Assembly: GCF_014268655.2 (NCBI RefSeq)
Contig: NZ_JABWQX020000001.1
Location: forward strand, 372,001-436,000
Reading direction: 5' to 3'
DNA: 64,000 bases
Source of the DNA: Pseudomonas marvdashtae
GTDB lineage: Bacteria > Pseudomonadota > Gammaproteobacteria > Pseudomonadales > Pseudomonadaceae
In this document: piece after piece, positions 38,974 through 49,921 of the stretch
Layout: each line of letters opens with the position of its first letter
Position numbering within the stretch: the first letter of the stretch is position 1
Notes under the pieces: generated by a model
Databases searched by the model: none
Told to the model about the DNA's origin: nothing
Seen by the model: the letters and a program-made list of their open reading frames with translations, nothing else
Program-made: the position numbers and the translations under genes

Positions 38974-39849
38974 TCAAACGGCGGTGCCGGCCGGCAATGA
39001 TGCAATGGTCGGTTGTTGAGGTTTGGCGTGGCCGTCTTCGGCGCAATCGCAGCGCAGCAACTCGCCGCTGTCGACATTCATCAGCGTCATCGCGCTGCCC
39101 CAGACGCAGCCGGTATCGAGGGCGAAGACGCCAGGCTCGTCGCTTTGACCCTCAAGCGCAGCCCAATGTCCAAAGATAATCTTCAGGTTCCGGGTCTTGC
39201 GTTCCTTGTGCTTGAACCACGGCGCGTAGCCGGGCGGCGCGGTTTCGATGCCTTCCTTGCCCTTGAGATCAAGCTTTCCGTCGCGGGTGCAGAAGCGCAT
39301 GCGGGTGAAGTAATTGGTGATGACACGAAGGCGCGCCGCGCCGGTAAGATCATTGTCCCACTTGACTGGCTCATTGCCGTACATGCCGTCCAGATATGGG
39401 CCGAACAGGTTGTCGTCACGCAACGCCTGCTCGACCTCGCTGGCGCATTTCAATGCCTTGCGCAGTGACCACTGGGGCGGGATGCCGGCATGGACCAGCG
39501 CCAGATTGCGCGCCTCGTCATAGTGCATGAGCTTTTGCTGGCGCAACCATTCGAGCAACTCGATGCAGTCCGGGGCATCGAGGATTTCGCTCAATGTGTC
39601 GGACTTTTTCAAGCGCTCGATATTCCGCCAGACGGCCAGCAGGTGCAGGTCATGATTGCCCAGCACGCACACCAGCGACTGACGGATGCCATAGAGGAAA
39701 CGAAGGGTTTCGAGCGACTGCGGGCCCCGATTGACCAAGTCGCCCACCAGCCAGAGCGTGTCTTTTTGGGGATCGAACGCGACCCGTTCGAGCAAGCACT
39801 TGAGCGGGTCGAGGCAGCCTTGCAGGTCACCGACCGCATACGTCGCCAT
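38974..39849 (-). CDS. apaH: symmetrical bis(5'-nucleosyl)-tetraphosphatase ApaH
   Basis: 291-aa metallophosphatase that splits Ap4A to two ADP and also removes Np4 caps from RNA. Metal-site motifs [16 protein letters not shown] and LGNHDLH are present in order. The start ATG overlaps the apaG stop (CATCA on plus). Part of the lptD-surA-pdxA-rsmA-apaG-apaH chain. Confidence 0.97.
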   Translation of the reverse strand: MATYAVGDLQGCLDPLKCLLERVAFDPQKDTLWLVGDLVNRGPQSLETLRFLYGIRQSLVCVLGNHDLHLLAVWRNIERLKKSDTLSEILDAPDCIELLEWLRQQKLMHYDEARNLALVHAGIPPQWSLRKALKCASEVEQALRDDNLFGPYLDGMYGNEPVKWDNDLTGAARLRVITNYFTRMRFCTRDGKLDLKGKEGIETAPPGYAPWFKHKERKTRNLKIIFGHWAALEGQSDEPGVFALDTGCVWGSAMTLMNVDSGELLRCDCAEDGHAKPQQPTIASLPAGTAV

Positions 39850-40229
39850 CAGTGCAAGGCTCCGGGCACCGCCAGGCGAAAGGGCTTGATGATGGCGTCG
39901 AAGCGTTTACCGTCTTCGGCCAACATCTGGTAGGTGCCCTGCATCGTACCGACCTGGGTGGTCATCACGGTGCCGCTGCTGTAGCTGTGGCTCTGGCCCG
40001 CGTCGATCAGCGGCTGCTGGCCAACCACGCCGTCGCCACGGACCTCCTCGACATGGCCGTCGCCGTCGGTAATAACCCAATGGCGCGAGAGCAATCTGGC
40101 CGGTAGCGAGCCGTTGTTGCACACGGTGATGGTGTAGGCGAAGGCGAAACGGTTGTGCTCGGGTTGCGACTGTTCTGCCAGAAAGCGGGTGGCGACGCTG
40201 ACGTCGACCTTATAACGAGGATCGGACAT
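39849..40229 (-). CDS. apaG: Co2+/Mg2+ efflux protein ApaG
   Basis: 126-aa immunoglobulin-fold protein; the family is linked to cobalt resistance and Mg2+ efflux (CorD in Salmonella), mechanism unclear. Conserved [20 protein letters not shown] and [18 protein letters not shown] (the family G-E-x-F/Y-x-Y-x-S region) are present. Overlaps the apaH start. Confidence 0.96.
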   Translation of the reverse strand: MSDPRYKVDVSVATRFLAEQSQPEHNRFAFAYTITVCNNGSLPARLLSRHWVITDGDGHVEEVRGDGVVGQQPLIDAGQSHSYSSGTVMTTQVGTMQGTYQMLAEDGKRFDAIIKPFRLAVPGALH

Positions 40230-40288
40230 GCAAAAAGGCCTTAGAAGCGGGACGCGGGCGTAACTGAAGAGGTCAGTCTAGGCCAAGT

Positions 40289-40323
40289 ATCGGGTAGTAG
40301 ACCAGACCGGCGTACTGCCCGAT
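40289..40323 (-). repeat. hairpin between rsmA and apaG
   Basis: ATCGGGTAGTA (40289-40299) pairs with TACTGCCCGAT (40313-40323) over 11 bp with one T-G position, in the 108-bp gap between rsmA and apaG. It could attenuate transcription from the upstream genes into apaGH. Confidence 0.6.
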
Positions 40324-40337
40324 AGCGTCTTGGCTCG

Positions 40338-41156
40338 TCAGCTGGCGTCGGCCTTGGGCGCCACCTGTTCACTGAGCGTGTCGGCCAGGCGTACGAACGC
40401 CGCCAGGTCCAGTTGCTCGGGGCGCAAGCTGCCGTCGACGCCGGAGGCTTCGATCTCGGCGCTGCTGAGCAACAGCTTCAAGGTGTTACGCAAGGTTTTG
40501 CGACGCTGATTGAAGGCTTCGCGCACAACGCGCTCCAGCAGGCGATGGTCCTTGGCTGGGTGCGGCAGGACTGCATGGGGCACCAGGCGGACGATGGCGG
40601 AGTCGACTTTCGGCGGTGGGTTGAACGCGCCGGGGCCTACGTTGAACAGATGATCGACCCGGCAATGGTACTGGACCATGATCGACAAACGACCCCAATC
40701 GCCCCCGCCAGGACCGGCGGCGAGTCGCTCGACCACTTCTTTTTGCAGCATGAAGTGCATGTCGCGAATCAGGCCGGCATTGTTCAGCAGGTGGAAAATC
40801 AGCGGTGTAGAGATGTTGTACGGCAGGTTGCCGACGACTCGAAGGCTGCCCGGCGCTGCATTCAGGCTGTTGAAGTCAAACTTCAGCGCGTCGCCCTGAT
40901 GCAGGTTGAAATTGCTCTTGCCGGCGAATTGCTGGTTGAGGATCGGGACCAGGTCCTTGTCCAGTTCAACCACGTCCAGTTGCGCGCCGCTGTCGAGCAA
41001 GCCTTCGGTCAGTGCGCCCTGGCCCGGCCCGATCTCGAGCAAACGATCATCGGGCTTGGCGTTGATGGAGCGCAGGATCCGGTCGATCACACCCGCGTCA
41101 TGCAGGAAGTTCTGGCCGAAGCGCTTGCGTGCGCGGTGTTGGTATTGCTCGGTCAT
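40338..41156 (-). CDS. rsmA: 16S rRNA dimethyladenosine transferase RsmA (KsgA)
   Basis: 272-aa methyltransferase that dimethylates A1518 and A1519 of 16S rRNA late in 30S assembly. N-terminal [23 protein letters not shown] motif [15 protein letters not shown], catalytic [12 protein letters not shown] are all visible. Not to be confused with the RNA-binding regulator RsmA bound by RsmY; ksgA is the unambiguous synonym. Overlaps pdxA by 4 nt. Confidence 0.97.
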   Translation of the reverse strand: MTEQYQHRARKRFGQNFLHDAGVIDRILRSINAKPDDRLLEIGPGQGALTEGLLDSGAQLDVVELDKDLVPILNQQFAGKSNFNLHQGDALKFDFNSLNAAPGSLRVVGNLPYNISTPLIFHLLNNAGLIRDMHFMLQKEVVERLAAGPGGGDWGRLSIMVQYHCRVDHLFNVGPGAFNPPPKVDSAIVRLVPHAVLPHPAKDHRLLERVVREAFNQRRKTLRNTLKLLLSSAEIEASGVDGSLRPEQLDLAAFVRLADTLSEQVAPKADAS

Positions 41157-42142
41157 AAATGGGTCTCGGCCATCTGGTAGGCGGTTTCCAGCGCGACTTG
41201 CAGGCTGCCGGTGTCGATCTTGCCGCTGCCGGCCAAGTCCAGGGCTGTGCCGTGATCTACGGATGTGCGGATGATCGGCAGGCCCAGGGTCACGTTGACC
41301 GCTGCGCCGAAGCCTTTGTACTTCAGCACGGGCAGGCCCTGGTCGTGGTACATCGCCAGCACTGCGTCGCAGTGCTCCAGGTATTTGGGAGTAAACAGAG
41401 TGTCGGCAGGCAGCGGGCCACGCAGGTCCATGCCCTCGCTGCGCAAGCGCTCCAATGTAGGTTCGATGATGTCGATTTCTTCACGGCCCAGGTGTCCGCC
41501 TTCGCCGGCATGGGGGTTCAGTCCGCACACCAGGATGCGAGGCCGGGCGATGCCGAATTTTTCCTTGAGGTCGGCGTGCAATATCCGCGTGACCCTTTCC
41601 AGGCGTTGCGGCGTGATTGCATCGGCGATGTCCCGAAGGGGCAGGTGAGTGGTGACCAGGGCCACGCGAAGGCCTCGGGTGGCAAGCATCATCACGACTT
41701 GCGAGGTGTGGGTCAGGTCGGCCAGGAACTCCGTGTGCCCGGAGAAGTGGATGCCCGACTCATTGATTACCCCTTTGTGCACCGGCGCGGTGATCATGCC
41801 GGCGAATGCCCCATCCAGGCAGCCTTGGCCGGCGCGGGTCAGGGTTTCGAGGACGAACGCCGCGTTGGCAATGTCCAGTTGTCCGGCGGTGACCGGGGCG
41901 CCCAAGGGCGTATCCCAGACATATAAGCTGCCGGCAGGCGCCGGGGCATCCGGCCAGGCGTCTGGCGCCACCGATAAAAGGTTTATGGCCACGCCCAGCT
42001 GCGCGGCCCGCTCAAGGAGCAGGTCGCGGCTGGTGATGGCGATCAGGGGGTGCGGCTGGGCTTGCGAGGCGAGCAGCAGGCACAGGTCGGGACCGATGCC
42101 GGCGGGCTCGCCGGGGGTCAGCGCGAAACGCTTGGGTTTCAC
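41153..42142 (-). CDS. pdxA: 4-hydroxythreonine-4-phosphate dehydrogenase PdxA
   Basis: 329-aa NAD-dependent enzyme of pyridoxal phosphate synthesis (DXP-dependent route). N-terminal [15 protein letters not shown], metal-binding segments [28 protein letters not shown] and [13 protein letters not shown] are all present. Overlaps surA and rsmA by 4 nt each. Confidence 0.97.
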   Translation of the reverse strand: MKPKRFALTPGEPAGIGPDLCLLLASQAQPHPLIAITSRDLLLERAAQLGVAINLLSVAPDAWPDAPAPAGSLYVWDTPLGAPVTAGQLDIANAAFVLETLTRAGQGCLDGAFAGMITAPVHKGVINESGIHFSGHTEFLADLTHTSQVVMMLATRGLRVALVTTHLPLRDIADAITPQRLERVTRILHADLKEKFGIARPRILVCGLNPHAGEGGHLGREEIDIIEPTLERLRSEGMDLRGPLPADTLFTPKYLEHCDAVLAMYHDQGLPVLKYKGFGAAVNVTLGLPIIRTSVDHGTALDLAGSGKIDTGSLQVALETAYQMAETHL

Positions 42143-43461
42143 TGCGCTGCCTGGTCTGCACCAGGGAGTTTGATCTCAACGTAGGCTTCGTCGCGAATCT
42201 GACGCAGCCAGGTTTGCAGCTCTTCGTCGTACTTGCGGTTACGCAATACCGTCATCGCCTGCTGCTCACGTGCCTGGGTGGTGCTGTCGGTGGCGCGGCG
42301 GCCAAGGACTTCCAGTACGTGCCAGCCATAAGGGCTCTTGAACGGCTTGGACAGCTGGCCCTGCGGTGTCTCGGCCATGACCTGGCGGAACTCGGGAACC
42401 AGCGCGTTCGGGTCGACCCAGTTCAGGTCGCCGCCGTTCAGGGCTGATCCGGGATCTTCCGAGAAACTCTTCGCCAGTTCCGCGAAGTCTTCGCCCGAGG
42501 TGATGCGCTCGTACAGCTTTTCAGCCAGACGTTGGGTCTCGGCTTCGCTGCGGATTTCGCTGGGTTTGATCAGGATATGGCGAACATGCACTTCGTCACG
42601 CACCTGGGTACCGCCACCGCGTTTTTCCAACAGTTTCAGAATGATGAAACCGCCAGGGGTGCGGGCCGGCTGGGTAATGTCGCCCACGGCCATGGTGCTG
42701 AGCTCACGGTCAAACGGAGGTGGCAACTGGGCGGCCTTGCGCCAGCCCATGTCGCCGCCTTCCAAGGCGTTCTCACTGGCCGAGCGGGCTACCGCCATCT
42801 GGCCAAAGTCAGCGCCTTGCTTGAGCTGCTGGTAAACGTCCATCGCCTGGCGGTAAGCACTCTGAATTGCTTCGGAGTTGGCGCTTTCCGGCGTAGGAAT
42901 CAGGATATTTGCCAGGTGTAGTTCCTCGGACAGCTGCATCTTGCCGAGGTCGGAAGCCAGGAAGTTCTTCACTTCCTGCTCGGACACCTGGATGCGTTCT
43001 GCCACGCGGCGCTGACGTACCCGGCTGATGATCATCTCGCGACGGATCTGGTCGCGGGCATCGTCAAAAGACAGGCCGTCGCGGGCCAGGGCGGCGCGGA
43101 ACTGGTCGATGGTCATATTGTTGCGCTGGGCAATGGTGCCAACGGCCTGGTTCAGTTCTTCATCGGTGATGCGGATGCCGGAGCGTTCGCCAATCTGCAG
43201 TTGCAGGTTTTCGACGATCAGACGCTCGAGCACCTGCTGGTCCAGCACGCCGGGTGGTGGCAAGCCGCCGCCACGTTTGGCGATGGTTTGCTGCACTTCA
43301 TGGACCCGCTGGTCCAGCTGGCTCTGCATGACCACGTCGTTGTCGACGATGGCCACTACCTTGTCGATGGACTGTACCGCGGCGTTTGCCGCGGTACCCA
43401 GGAACAACGCGCCCAGCATCAGCGGGCGCAGACAATCAGAAAGCTTGATCTTCACGTTCAC
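42139..43461 (-). CDS. surA: periplasmic peptidyl-prolyl isomerase and chaperone SurA
   Basis: 440-aa chaperone that carries outer-membrane proteins, LptD among them, across the periplasm. Signal peptide ([19 protein letters not shown]), N-terminal chaperone domain, then two parvulin PpiC domains (about 185-285 and 295-395, the second with [20 protein letters not shown]). Start is a GTG at 43461 (AAGG 5 nt upstream); GTG at 43455 is an alternative that gives MKIKLSDC. Overlaps the lptD end by 26 nt. Confidence 0.95.
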   Translation of the reverse strand: MNVKIKLSDCLRPLMLGALFLGTAANAAVQSIDKVVAIVDNDVVMQSQLDQRVHEVQQTIAKRGGGLPPPGVLDQQVLERLIVENLQLQIGERSGIRITDEELNQAVGTIAQRNNMTIDQFRAALARDGLSFDDARDQIRREMIISRVRQRRVAERIQVSEQEVKNFLASDLGKMQLSEELHLANILIPTPESANSEAIQSAYRQAMDVYQQLKQGADFGQMAVARSASENALEGGDMGWRKAAQLPPPFDRELSTMAVGDITQPARTPGGFIILKLLEKRGGGTQVRDEVHVRHILIKPSEIRSEAETQRLAEKLYERITSGEDFAELAKSFSEDPGSALNGGDLNWVDPNALVPEFRQVMAETPQGQLSKPFKSPYGWHVLEVLGRRATDSTTQAREQQAMTVLRNRKYDEELQTWLRQIRDEAYVEIKLPGADQAAQ

Positions 43462-46234
43462 GATAACCTTGGATGCCTTTGTCGAGGAAGCTCTCTACCT
43501 TGGCGCCGGTCAGGCCGCCGAGTCCCTTCAGAACAATTTGTAGGAAGATGCCGTGGTCGCCTTTTTCGTTTTCCGGGGCGGCTTGACTGAACTCTTCATA
43601 GTCGACCCAGTAACGGTTGATCAGGCGCAGTTTCCAGCAGCAGTTGTCGTATTCGAAACCACCGAAGGCTTCCAGGGTACGGTTGCGGTTGTAGTCATAC
43701 TGCCAGCGGCTGATTGCGTTCCACTGCGGCACGATCGGCCAGATGACCGAGAAATCGTGCTGCTTGATCTTGTAGTAGTCCTTCACGTAGCCAGGCGTGC
43801 CCGGCGTACCGTAGTCGCCGCCGCCCACTTGCCATTGACCCGTGGCCTCGTCGTAGCGGACCTGGTCGTTGCGATAGCGGTAACCGGCGTTGATGACCTT
43901 GTTCGGGTTGTCCTCAGGCTGGTAGTGGAACATCGCGCTGCCCGAGCGAGGGCTGTGGGTGTCCGGGTCCCAGTTGTAGGAAGCCGTGGTGCGCCAATCG
44001 CGGTTCCAGCGGAATTCGTATTCCAACGCGTACGGGGAAACGTCCGACTTGGCGTCTTCACGTGTCTTGAAGTCGATACCCGGCAGTTGGACTTCGCGGT
44101 CCTTGAAATAAAGGGCCTGGCCGACGCTGATGCGCTGGCGCTCGAAGCCGTTTTCTTCGATCCAGCGGCTGGTCACGCCCAGGGACAGCTTGTTCTCGTC
44201 GCCGACACGGTCGGAGCCGGTGAAGCGGTTGTCCCGGAACAGCGAGGAATAGCTGAAGGTCGATTCGCTGGTATCGAACACCGGAATATCGCTCTGGTCC
44301 TTCTCTGGTACGTAGAGGTAGAACAGGCGAGGTTCCAGGGTCTGGCGGTAGTTGCTGCCGAACCATTGGGTATCGCGGTCGAAATACAGGCCGCTGTCGA
44401 TGCTGGCGATCGGAACACCACGGCTCTGGCTACTGCTGTAGGTGCCGCGCAGGCGGTCAGCTTCGGCGCTCTGCGAAGCAACCTGTGCTTGGCCTCTGCT
44501 ATCCAAGTCCAGGTCATATTGGGTGTACTGGTACTTGAGCGACGGTTTGATATAGCCATAGCTTGCCGTCATCGGCAGGCTGACTACAGGTGCCAGGTTC
44601 AGGCGGTCGCCATTAGCCCTGGCCAAACCGCGGATGTTGTTGTCAAGGAACGGATCAGTATTACCGTCTTCGTCGGTGTAGTCACCGGTCCGCAAATCAC
44701 GATCAAACCGCACCAGTTCAGTCTTGTAAGCGAAGTCCAGGCCATACGGGTGGTCGGGCAGCGAGCCGTTGAAGGTAATCTGAGGCAGGCGGTTATATGG
44801 CGTGATCTTCGAAATCGTCGCCATCTGGTAAGCCTGGGCATTCAGCCGCGCGGTGTAGTTGTCGCCGCGATAGCTGACCACACCCTGCTGATTCACATAG
44901 TCCTTGGACTCGACGCCAATCTGATCGGTCTGCAGATCCTGGAAGTAATACGGATCGCTGATCTTGGTGTAGTCGACTTCCGTCAGCACGCGCGAATCCA
45001 AGCCGCCCTTGTGCTGCCAGTTGTACATATAGCGGGTCTTGCTGTAGTCGGACTGCTTGGCGCGTTCGTCTTCTTCGTCGTTGAGGTACGCGGCGCCGAA
45101 CTGACCTTCGCTGGTCGGAGTCAGGTAACGGAATTCGCCTTCCATCAACAGGCCGCGCTTGCTCATGTAGCGCGGGTACAACGTGGCGTCGTAGTTCGGT
45201 GCCAGGTTGAAGTAGTACGGAGTGACCAGCAGGAAGCCGGTATCGCTGCCGCTGCCGATGGTCGGCGGCAGGAAGCCGGACTGACGGCGGTCGTCGATCG
45301 GGAAGTAGATGTAAGGCGTATACAGGACCGGAATGTCCTTGACTCGCAGCGTCACGTTGGTCGCGGTGCCGAAACCGGTGGCCGGGTTCAAGGTGATGTT
45401 GTTGCCCTTGAGCGACCACGCGTTGCTGCCCGGTTCGCACGTGGTGTACGTACCGTCCTTGAGACGGATGATCGCGTTTTCGGCGCGGCGCGCATAAAGG
45501 GCGTTACCACGGATACGCGACTTGTGCATCACGTACTCGGCGTTGTCGACCTTGGCTTCGCCAGTGTCCAACTGCACATCGGCGTGATCGCCGACAATCA
45601 GCGCACCGTTGTCACGCACGCGCACGTTGCCGTTCAGCTCGCCGCGGTTCTCGGCCTGGTACAGGCTGGCCTCGTCGGCCTCGACCTGCATGCTGCCCTG
45701 GCGCATGACGACGTCACCGGCGAGGGTTGCCACCTGCTGTTCCTGCTCATAGCGCGAAGCCTTGGCGCCCAGGAACGTCGGGGCGTCGCTTTTGGCCGTC
45801 TTGTCGTTCATGCCGGGGCGCGTCGGTTCGATATACGCGCCGGCGCAGTAAGGGCCGGTTTCAGCCAGTTGCGCAGGCGTGAGGTTTTCGCGCGGAACCC
45901 AGTCCAGGTGACTGTAGTCTGCACTGCGCGACTTCAGGCCTCGGCCCTTGGCTTCGGTGACGAGCATCGGTTTTTCGCCGGCTTCTTCACTTGAACCGCT
46001 CTCGGCCGGGGCGCTGCCGCTGTCGGCGACCGCGCTGCCTTCATGCACGGGACGCGGCGGCAATGCGGCGGCCGGAGTCTTGGGTGAACAGTCCCAGGCA
46101 CCCGAAGCGGAGACGGAGCAGTCATACTGCTGCGCCGCGACGACGAATGAAGAGGCCAGGGGTTGCAGGGCCAGCAGACTGCCGGTGACCAGCAACGGAA
46201 ATTTTTTACGAAACGCGGGGGATTTCAATGCCAT
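43436..46234 (-). CDS. lptD: LPS-assembly outer membrane protein LptD
   Basis: 932-aa beta-barrel that with LptE inserts lipopolysaccharide into the outer leaflet. Signal peptide ([20 protein letters not shown] ... FVVAA), a Ser/Ala/Glu-rich stretch, periplasmic beta-jellyroll of OstA/LptA type (about 150-290, with [17 protein letters not shown]), then the LptD barrel domain to the C-terminus. Cysteines in [13 protein letters not shown] near the N-terminus and NCC near the C-terminus fit the known disulfides. ATG 46234 is used; the open frame to 46435 upstream lacks a signal peptide. First gene of lptD-surA-pdxA-rsmA-apaGH; divergent from amgK. Confidence 0.96.
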   Translation of the reverse strand: MALKSPAFRKKFPLLVTGSLLALQPLASSFVVAAQQYDCSVSASGAWDCSPKTPAAALPPRPVHEGSAVADSGSAPAESGSSEEAGEKPMLVTEAKGRGLKSRSADYSHLDWVPRENLTPAQLAETGPYCAGAYIEPTRPGMNDKTAKSDAPTFLGAKASRYEQEQQVATLAGDVVMRQGSMQVEADEASLYQAENRGELNGNVRVRDNGALIVGDHADVQLDTGEAKVDNAEYVMHKSRIRGNALYARRAENAIIRLKDGTYTTCEPGSNAWSLKGNNITLNPATGFGTATNVTLRVKDIPVLYTPYIYFPIDDRRQSGFLPPTIGSGSDTGFLLVTPYYFNLAPNYDATLYPRYMSKRGLLMEGEFRYLTPTSEGQFGAAYLNDEEDERAKQSDYSKTRYMYNWQHKGGLDSRVLTEVDYTKISDPYYFQDLQTDQIGVESKDYVNQQGVVSYRGDNYTARLNAQAYQMATISKITPYNRLPQITFNGSLPDHPYGLDFAYKTELVRFDRDLRTGDYTDEDGNTDPFLDNNIRGLARANGDRLNLAPVVSLPMTASYGYIKPSLKYQYTQYDLDLDSRGQAQVASQSAEADRLRGTYSSSQSRGVPIASIDSGLYFDRDTQWFGSNYRQTLEPRLFYLYVPEKDQSDIPVFDTSESTFSYSSLFRDNRFTGSDRVGDENKLSLGVTSRWIEENGFERQRISVGQALYFKDREVQLPGIDFKTREDAKSDVSPYALEYEFRWNRDWRTTASYNWDPDTHSPRSGSAMFHYQPEDNPNKVINAGYRYRNDQVRYDEATGQWQVGGGDYGTPGTPGYVKDYYKIKQHDFSVIWPIVPQWNAISRWQYDYNRNRTLEAFGGFEYDNCCWKLRLINRYWVDYEEFSQAAPENEKGDHGIFLQIVLKGLGGLTGAKVESFLDKGIQGYREREDQAF

Positions 46235-46364
46235 CTTATTAGTCCGGGCTTCCTGCGTGCCATCTGCCCGCGGTGTGGGCCGCACGCCTCTCGATGGTCT
46301 GAAAAAGATGCTGGATAATAAAGCATGACCCGCTTGACGGCTAGCGCCGTCGGAGACCCTTGTA

Positions 46365-48058
<1,694 letters not shown>

Positions 48059-48059
48059 T

Positions 48060-48827
48060 ATGTGGTGGCCAGGGACTCTGATCGGAGCGGGAGCGGGCTT
48101 TGCCATAGCCAGCATCCCGGGGGCCATGCTCGGCGCGTTGTTGGGCCAGGCGCTGGATCGGCGCTTGGACCTGCACAGCTGGGCGCAACTGCGTGAACGC
48201 CTGGGCGGGCGCCCGGCGTTGCGTAACGATGAATTGTTGTTTGTATTGTTGGGTCGTCTGGCGAAGAGCGACGGACGGGTTGTCGATGGGCACATCCAGC
48301 AGGCTCGCCAGGAAATGCGCGCGCTTGACCTGAGCGAGTCGGCGCAACGTCGCGCCATTGCGGCGTTCAACCGAGGCAAGTCGGAGAATGATCGTTTGCG
48401 CGGTTATCTGCGTCGCCTCGCCACTCAGCCCCACGCGGCAGAGGGCGTGCTAAGGGCTTGCTGGCGGATGGTCTGGGCCGATGGCCGAGCAGGCGCCGAT
48501 GAGCGCGAGTTGCTTGCCCGGTGGGGCAAGTGGCTGGGCTGGACGCCGCAGCAGGTCCAGGCGCTGGCCATGGATTACGAACCGCAGAGATTGTCTCAGC
48601 CCAGCAGCGGCGTGACCTATCAGCAAGCGCTGCGGTTGCTCGGGGTTAGCGCCACCAGCGAACCCTCGCAAATCAAGCGGGCTTACCGTCGCCTGCTCAG
48701 TCGCCATCACCCGGACAAGATCGCCGGCAGCGGGGCGACTCCGTTGCAGGTGCGTGAAGCGACCGACAGGACCAGGGAATTGCACAATGCCTATCGGTTG
48801 ATTCGCGAACGGCGGGATTTCCGTTAG
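48060..48827 (+). CDS. djlA: DjlA-type membrane J-domain co-chaperone
   Basis: 255-aa DnaJ-like protein: N-terminal Gly-rich membrane helix (LIGAGAGFAIASIPGAMLGALLG), TerB-like helical middle domain (about 55-165, ELLFVLLGRLAKSDGRV and ACWRMVWADGRAGADERELL), and C-terminal J domain (about 190-255) with an intact HPDK tripeptide motif (SRHHPDKIAG). The layout equals E. coli DjlA, which stimulates DnaK ATPase at the inner membrane. Starts 1 nt after the murU stop. Confidence 0.9.
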   Translation: MWWPGTLIGAGAGFAIASIPGAMLGALLGQALDRRLDLHSWAQLRERLGGRPALRNDELLFVLLGRLAKSDGRVVDGHIQQARQEMRALDLSESAQRRAIAAFNRGKSENDRLRGYLRRLATQPHAAEGVLRACWRMVWADGRAGADERELLARWGKWLGWTPQQVQALAMDYEPQRLSQPSSGVTYQQALRLLGVSATSEPSQIKRAYRRLLSRHHPDKIAGSGATPLQVREATDRTRELHNAYRLIRERRDFR

Positions 48828-48851
48828 CCTCTGCGGCGCGAGAATCAGCCC

Positions 48852-49847
48852 TTATTCCCCTGGACTTTGGGGATTCAACCAACCCCGAACCCGGCGAAAC
48901 AGCTGCTCCTGCTCCGCCGATGGGTTCGGCAAGGCCTTGAGGGCGACCTGGCTGAAGTTTGCCCCCTTCAACCGCTTGCTCGCCTGCAAGCGTTCCAGCG
49001 CCGCGTTGCGGTCCAGCGGCTTGTCCATATAGAAGATATCGGCGGTCGCCAACTTCAGGGTTGGCGTCAGTTCAGCCAGGCCGGGTTTGGTGGCGACGGG
49101 TGTCTGGGCCGCAACCATCACGAAGCGTTCGATTTGCGCCGGCTGCTTTTCGCTAAGGTAGCGGGCTGCCCAATAGGCCCCGGTGCCGTGGCCCAGCAGC
49201 ACAATACGGCGCGAGCTCTGTTGTTCGGCGTAGGCCAATGCCGCATCGATGCGCGCGAAAATACGCTCGGCGTCGGCGCCTGCATGTTCTTCACCGGTTT
49301 CGGCGACGGCCGGGTCTGCCGCGTCGGCTTCGCCTCCTGCAACTTGCTCGATTGGCGCTGCGGTGGTGGCGTCCGGCGCGGCGGCAACCACGTCGGCCGG
49401 CTTGGTCTGCGGCGAAGCTTCTACCGTGCGGGGGGCGATGACGTCGCTTTGCAGGTCCGGCAGCGTGATAGTCAGACTGCTCCACTCGGCGTCGGGCAGT
49501 TTTTTGCGCAACGGGCCGATTGCCTGAGGCCAGTCCGCGGTTTCGCCGGCGCCTGGGATGATGATGACGGCGCCCTTGGGGTCGCTGGTGTTGGCGGGTT
49601 TCCACAGGGCGAGAAAAGCATCGCTGCCGGTTTGTAGCTGCTGTTGTTCCTGCGGCGGGACTGTTCGTGCAAGCGCCAGCGCTTCTTCCTGGCTACGCTC
49701 GAGCAAGGGTTGGCGTTCGACCGGTTTCGCCTCGGTGGATTGTTCCGCCGCGGCGGGCGCTGGTTCGCCAGCCTGTACAGAAAATGCACTCGGCAGGATC
49801 AACGACAGGCACAATGCTGGCAATGCCAGGCGATAAACAGAGGGCAT
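48852..49847 (-). CDS. DUF3530 family alpha/beta-hydrolase-like protein
   Basis: 331-aa exported protein. Signal peptide (MPSVYRLALPALCLSLILPS ... VQA), low-complexity Ala/Glu/Thr linker, then an alpha/beta-hydrolase-like domain with IVLLGHGTGAYWAARYL, where a Gly or Thr fills the place of the usual Ser nucleophile (GHGTG), so it may not be a hydrolase. An Ala/Glu/Asp-rich insert (about 145-200) separates two parts of the domain. ATG 49847 (GGAA 7 nt upstream) is favoured over 49859. Function unknown. Convergent with djlA, divergent from agtS. Confidence 0.85.
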   Translation of the reverse strand: MPSVYRLALPALCLSLILPSAFSVQAGEPAPAAAEQSTEAKPVERQPLLERSQEEALALARTVPPQEQQQLQTGSDAFLALWKPANTSDPKGAVIIIPGAGETADWPQAIGPLRKKLPDAEWSSLTITLPDLQSDVIAPRTVEASPQTKPADVVAAAPDATTAAPIEQVAGGEADAADPAVAETGEEHAGADAERIFARIDAALAYAEQQSSRRIVLLGHGTGAYWAARYLSEKQPAQIERFVMVAAQTPVATKPGLAELTPTLKLATADIFYMDKPLDRNAALERLQASKRLKGANFSQVALKALPNPSAEQEQLFRRVRGWLNPQSPGE

Positions 49848-49921
49848 CGGATATTCCATGACCAGAAGTATTTCCGGCAGCCTAATGGGTTGGTCAGTAT
49901 TTGTCAGTGCGTGAGACTTCG

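Noticed and set aside
43553..45994. 813-aa open frame antisense to lptD
   Set aside because: No recognisable domain, Val/Arg-rich composition typical of antisense shadows; lptD is clear on the other strand.
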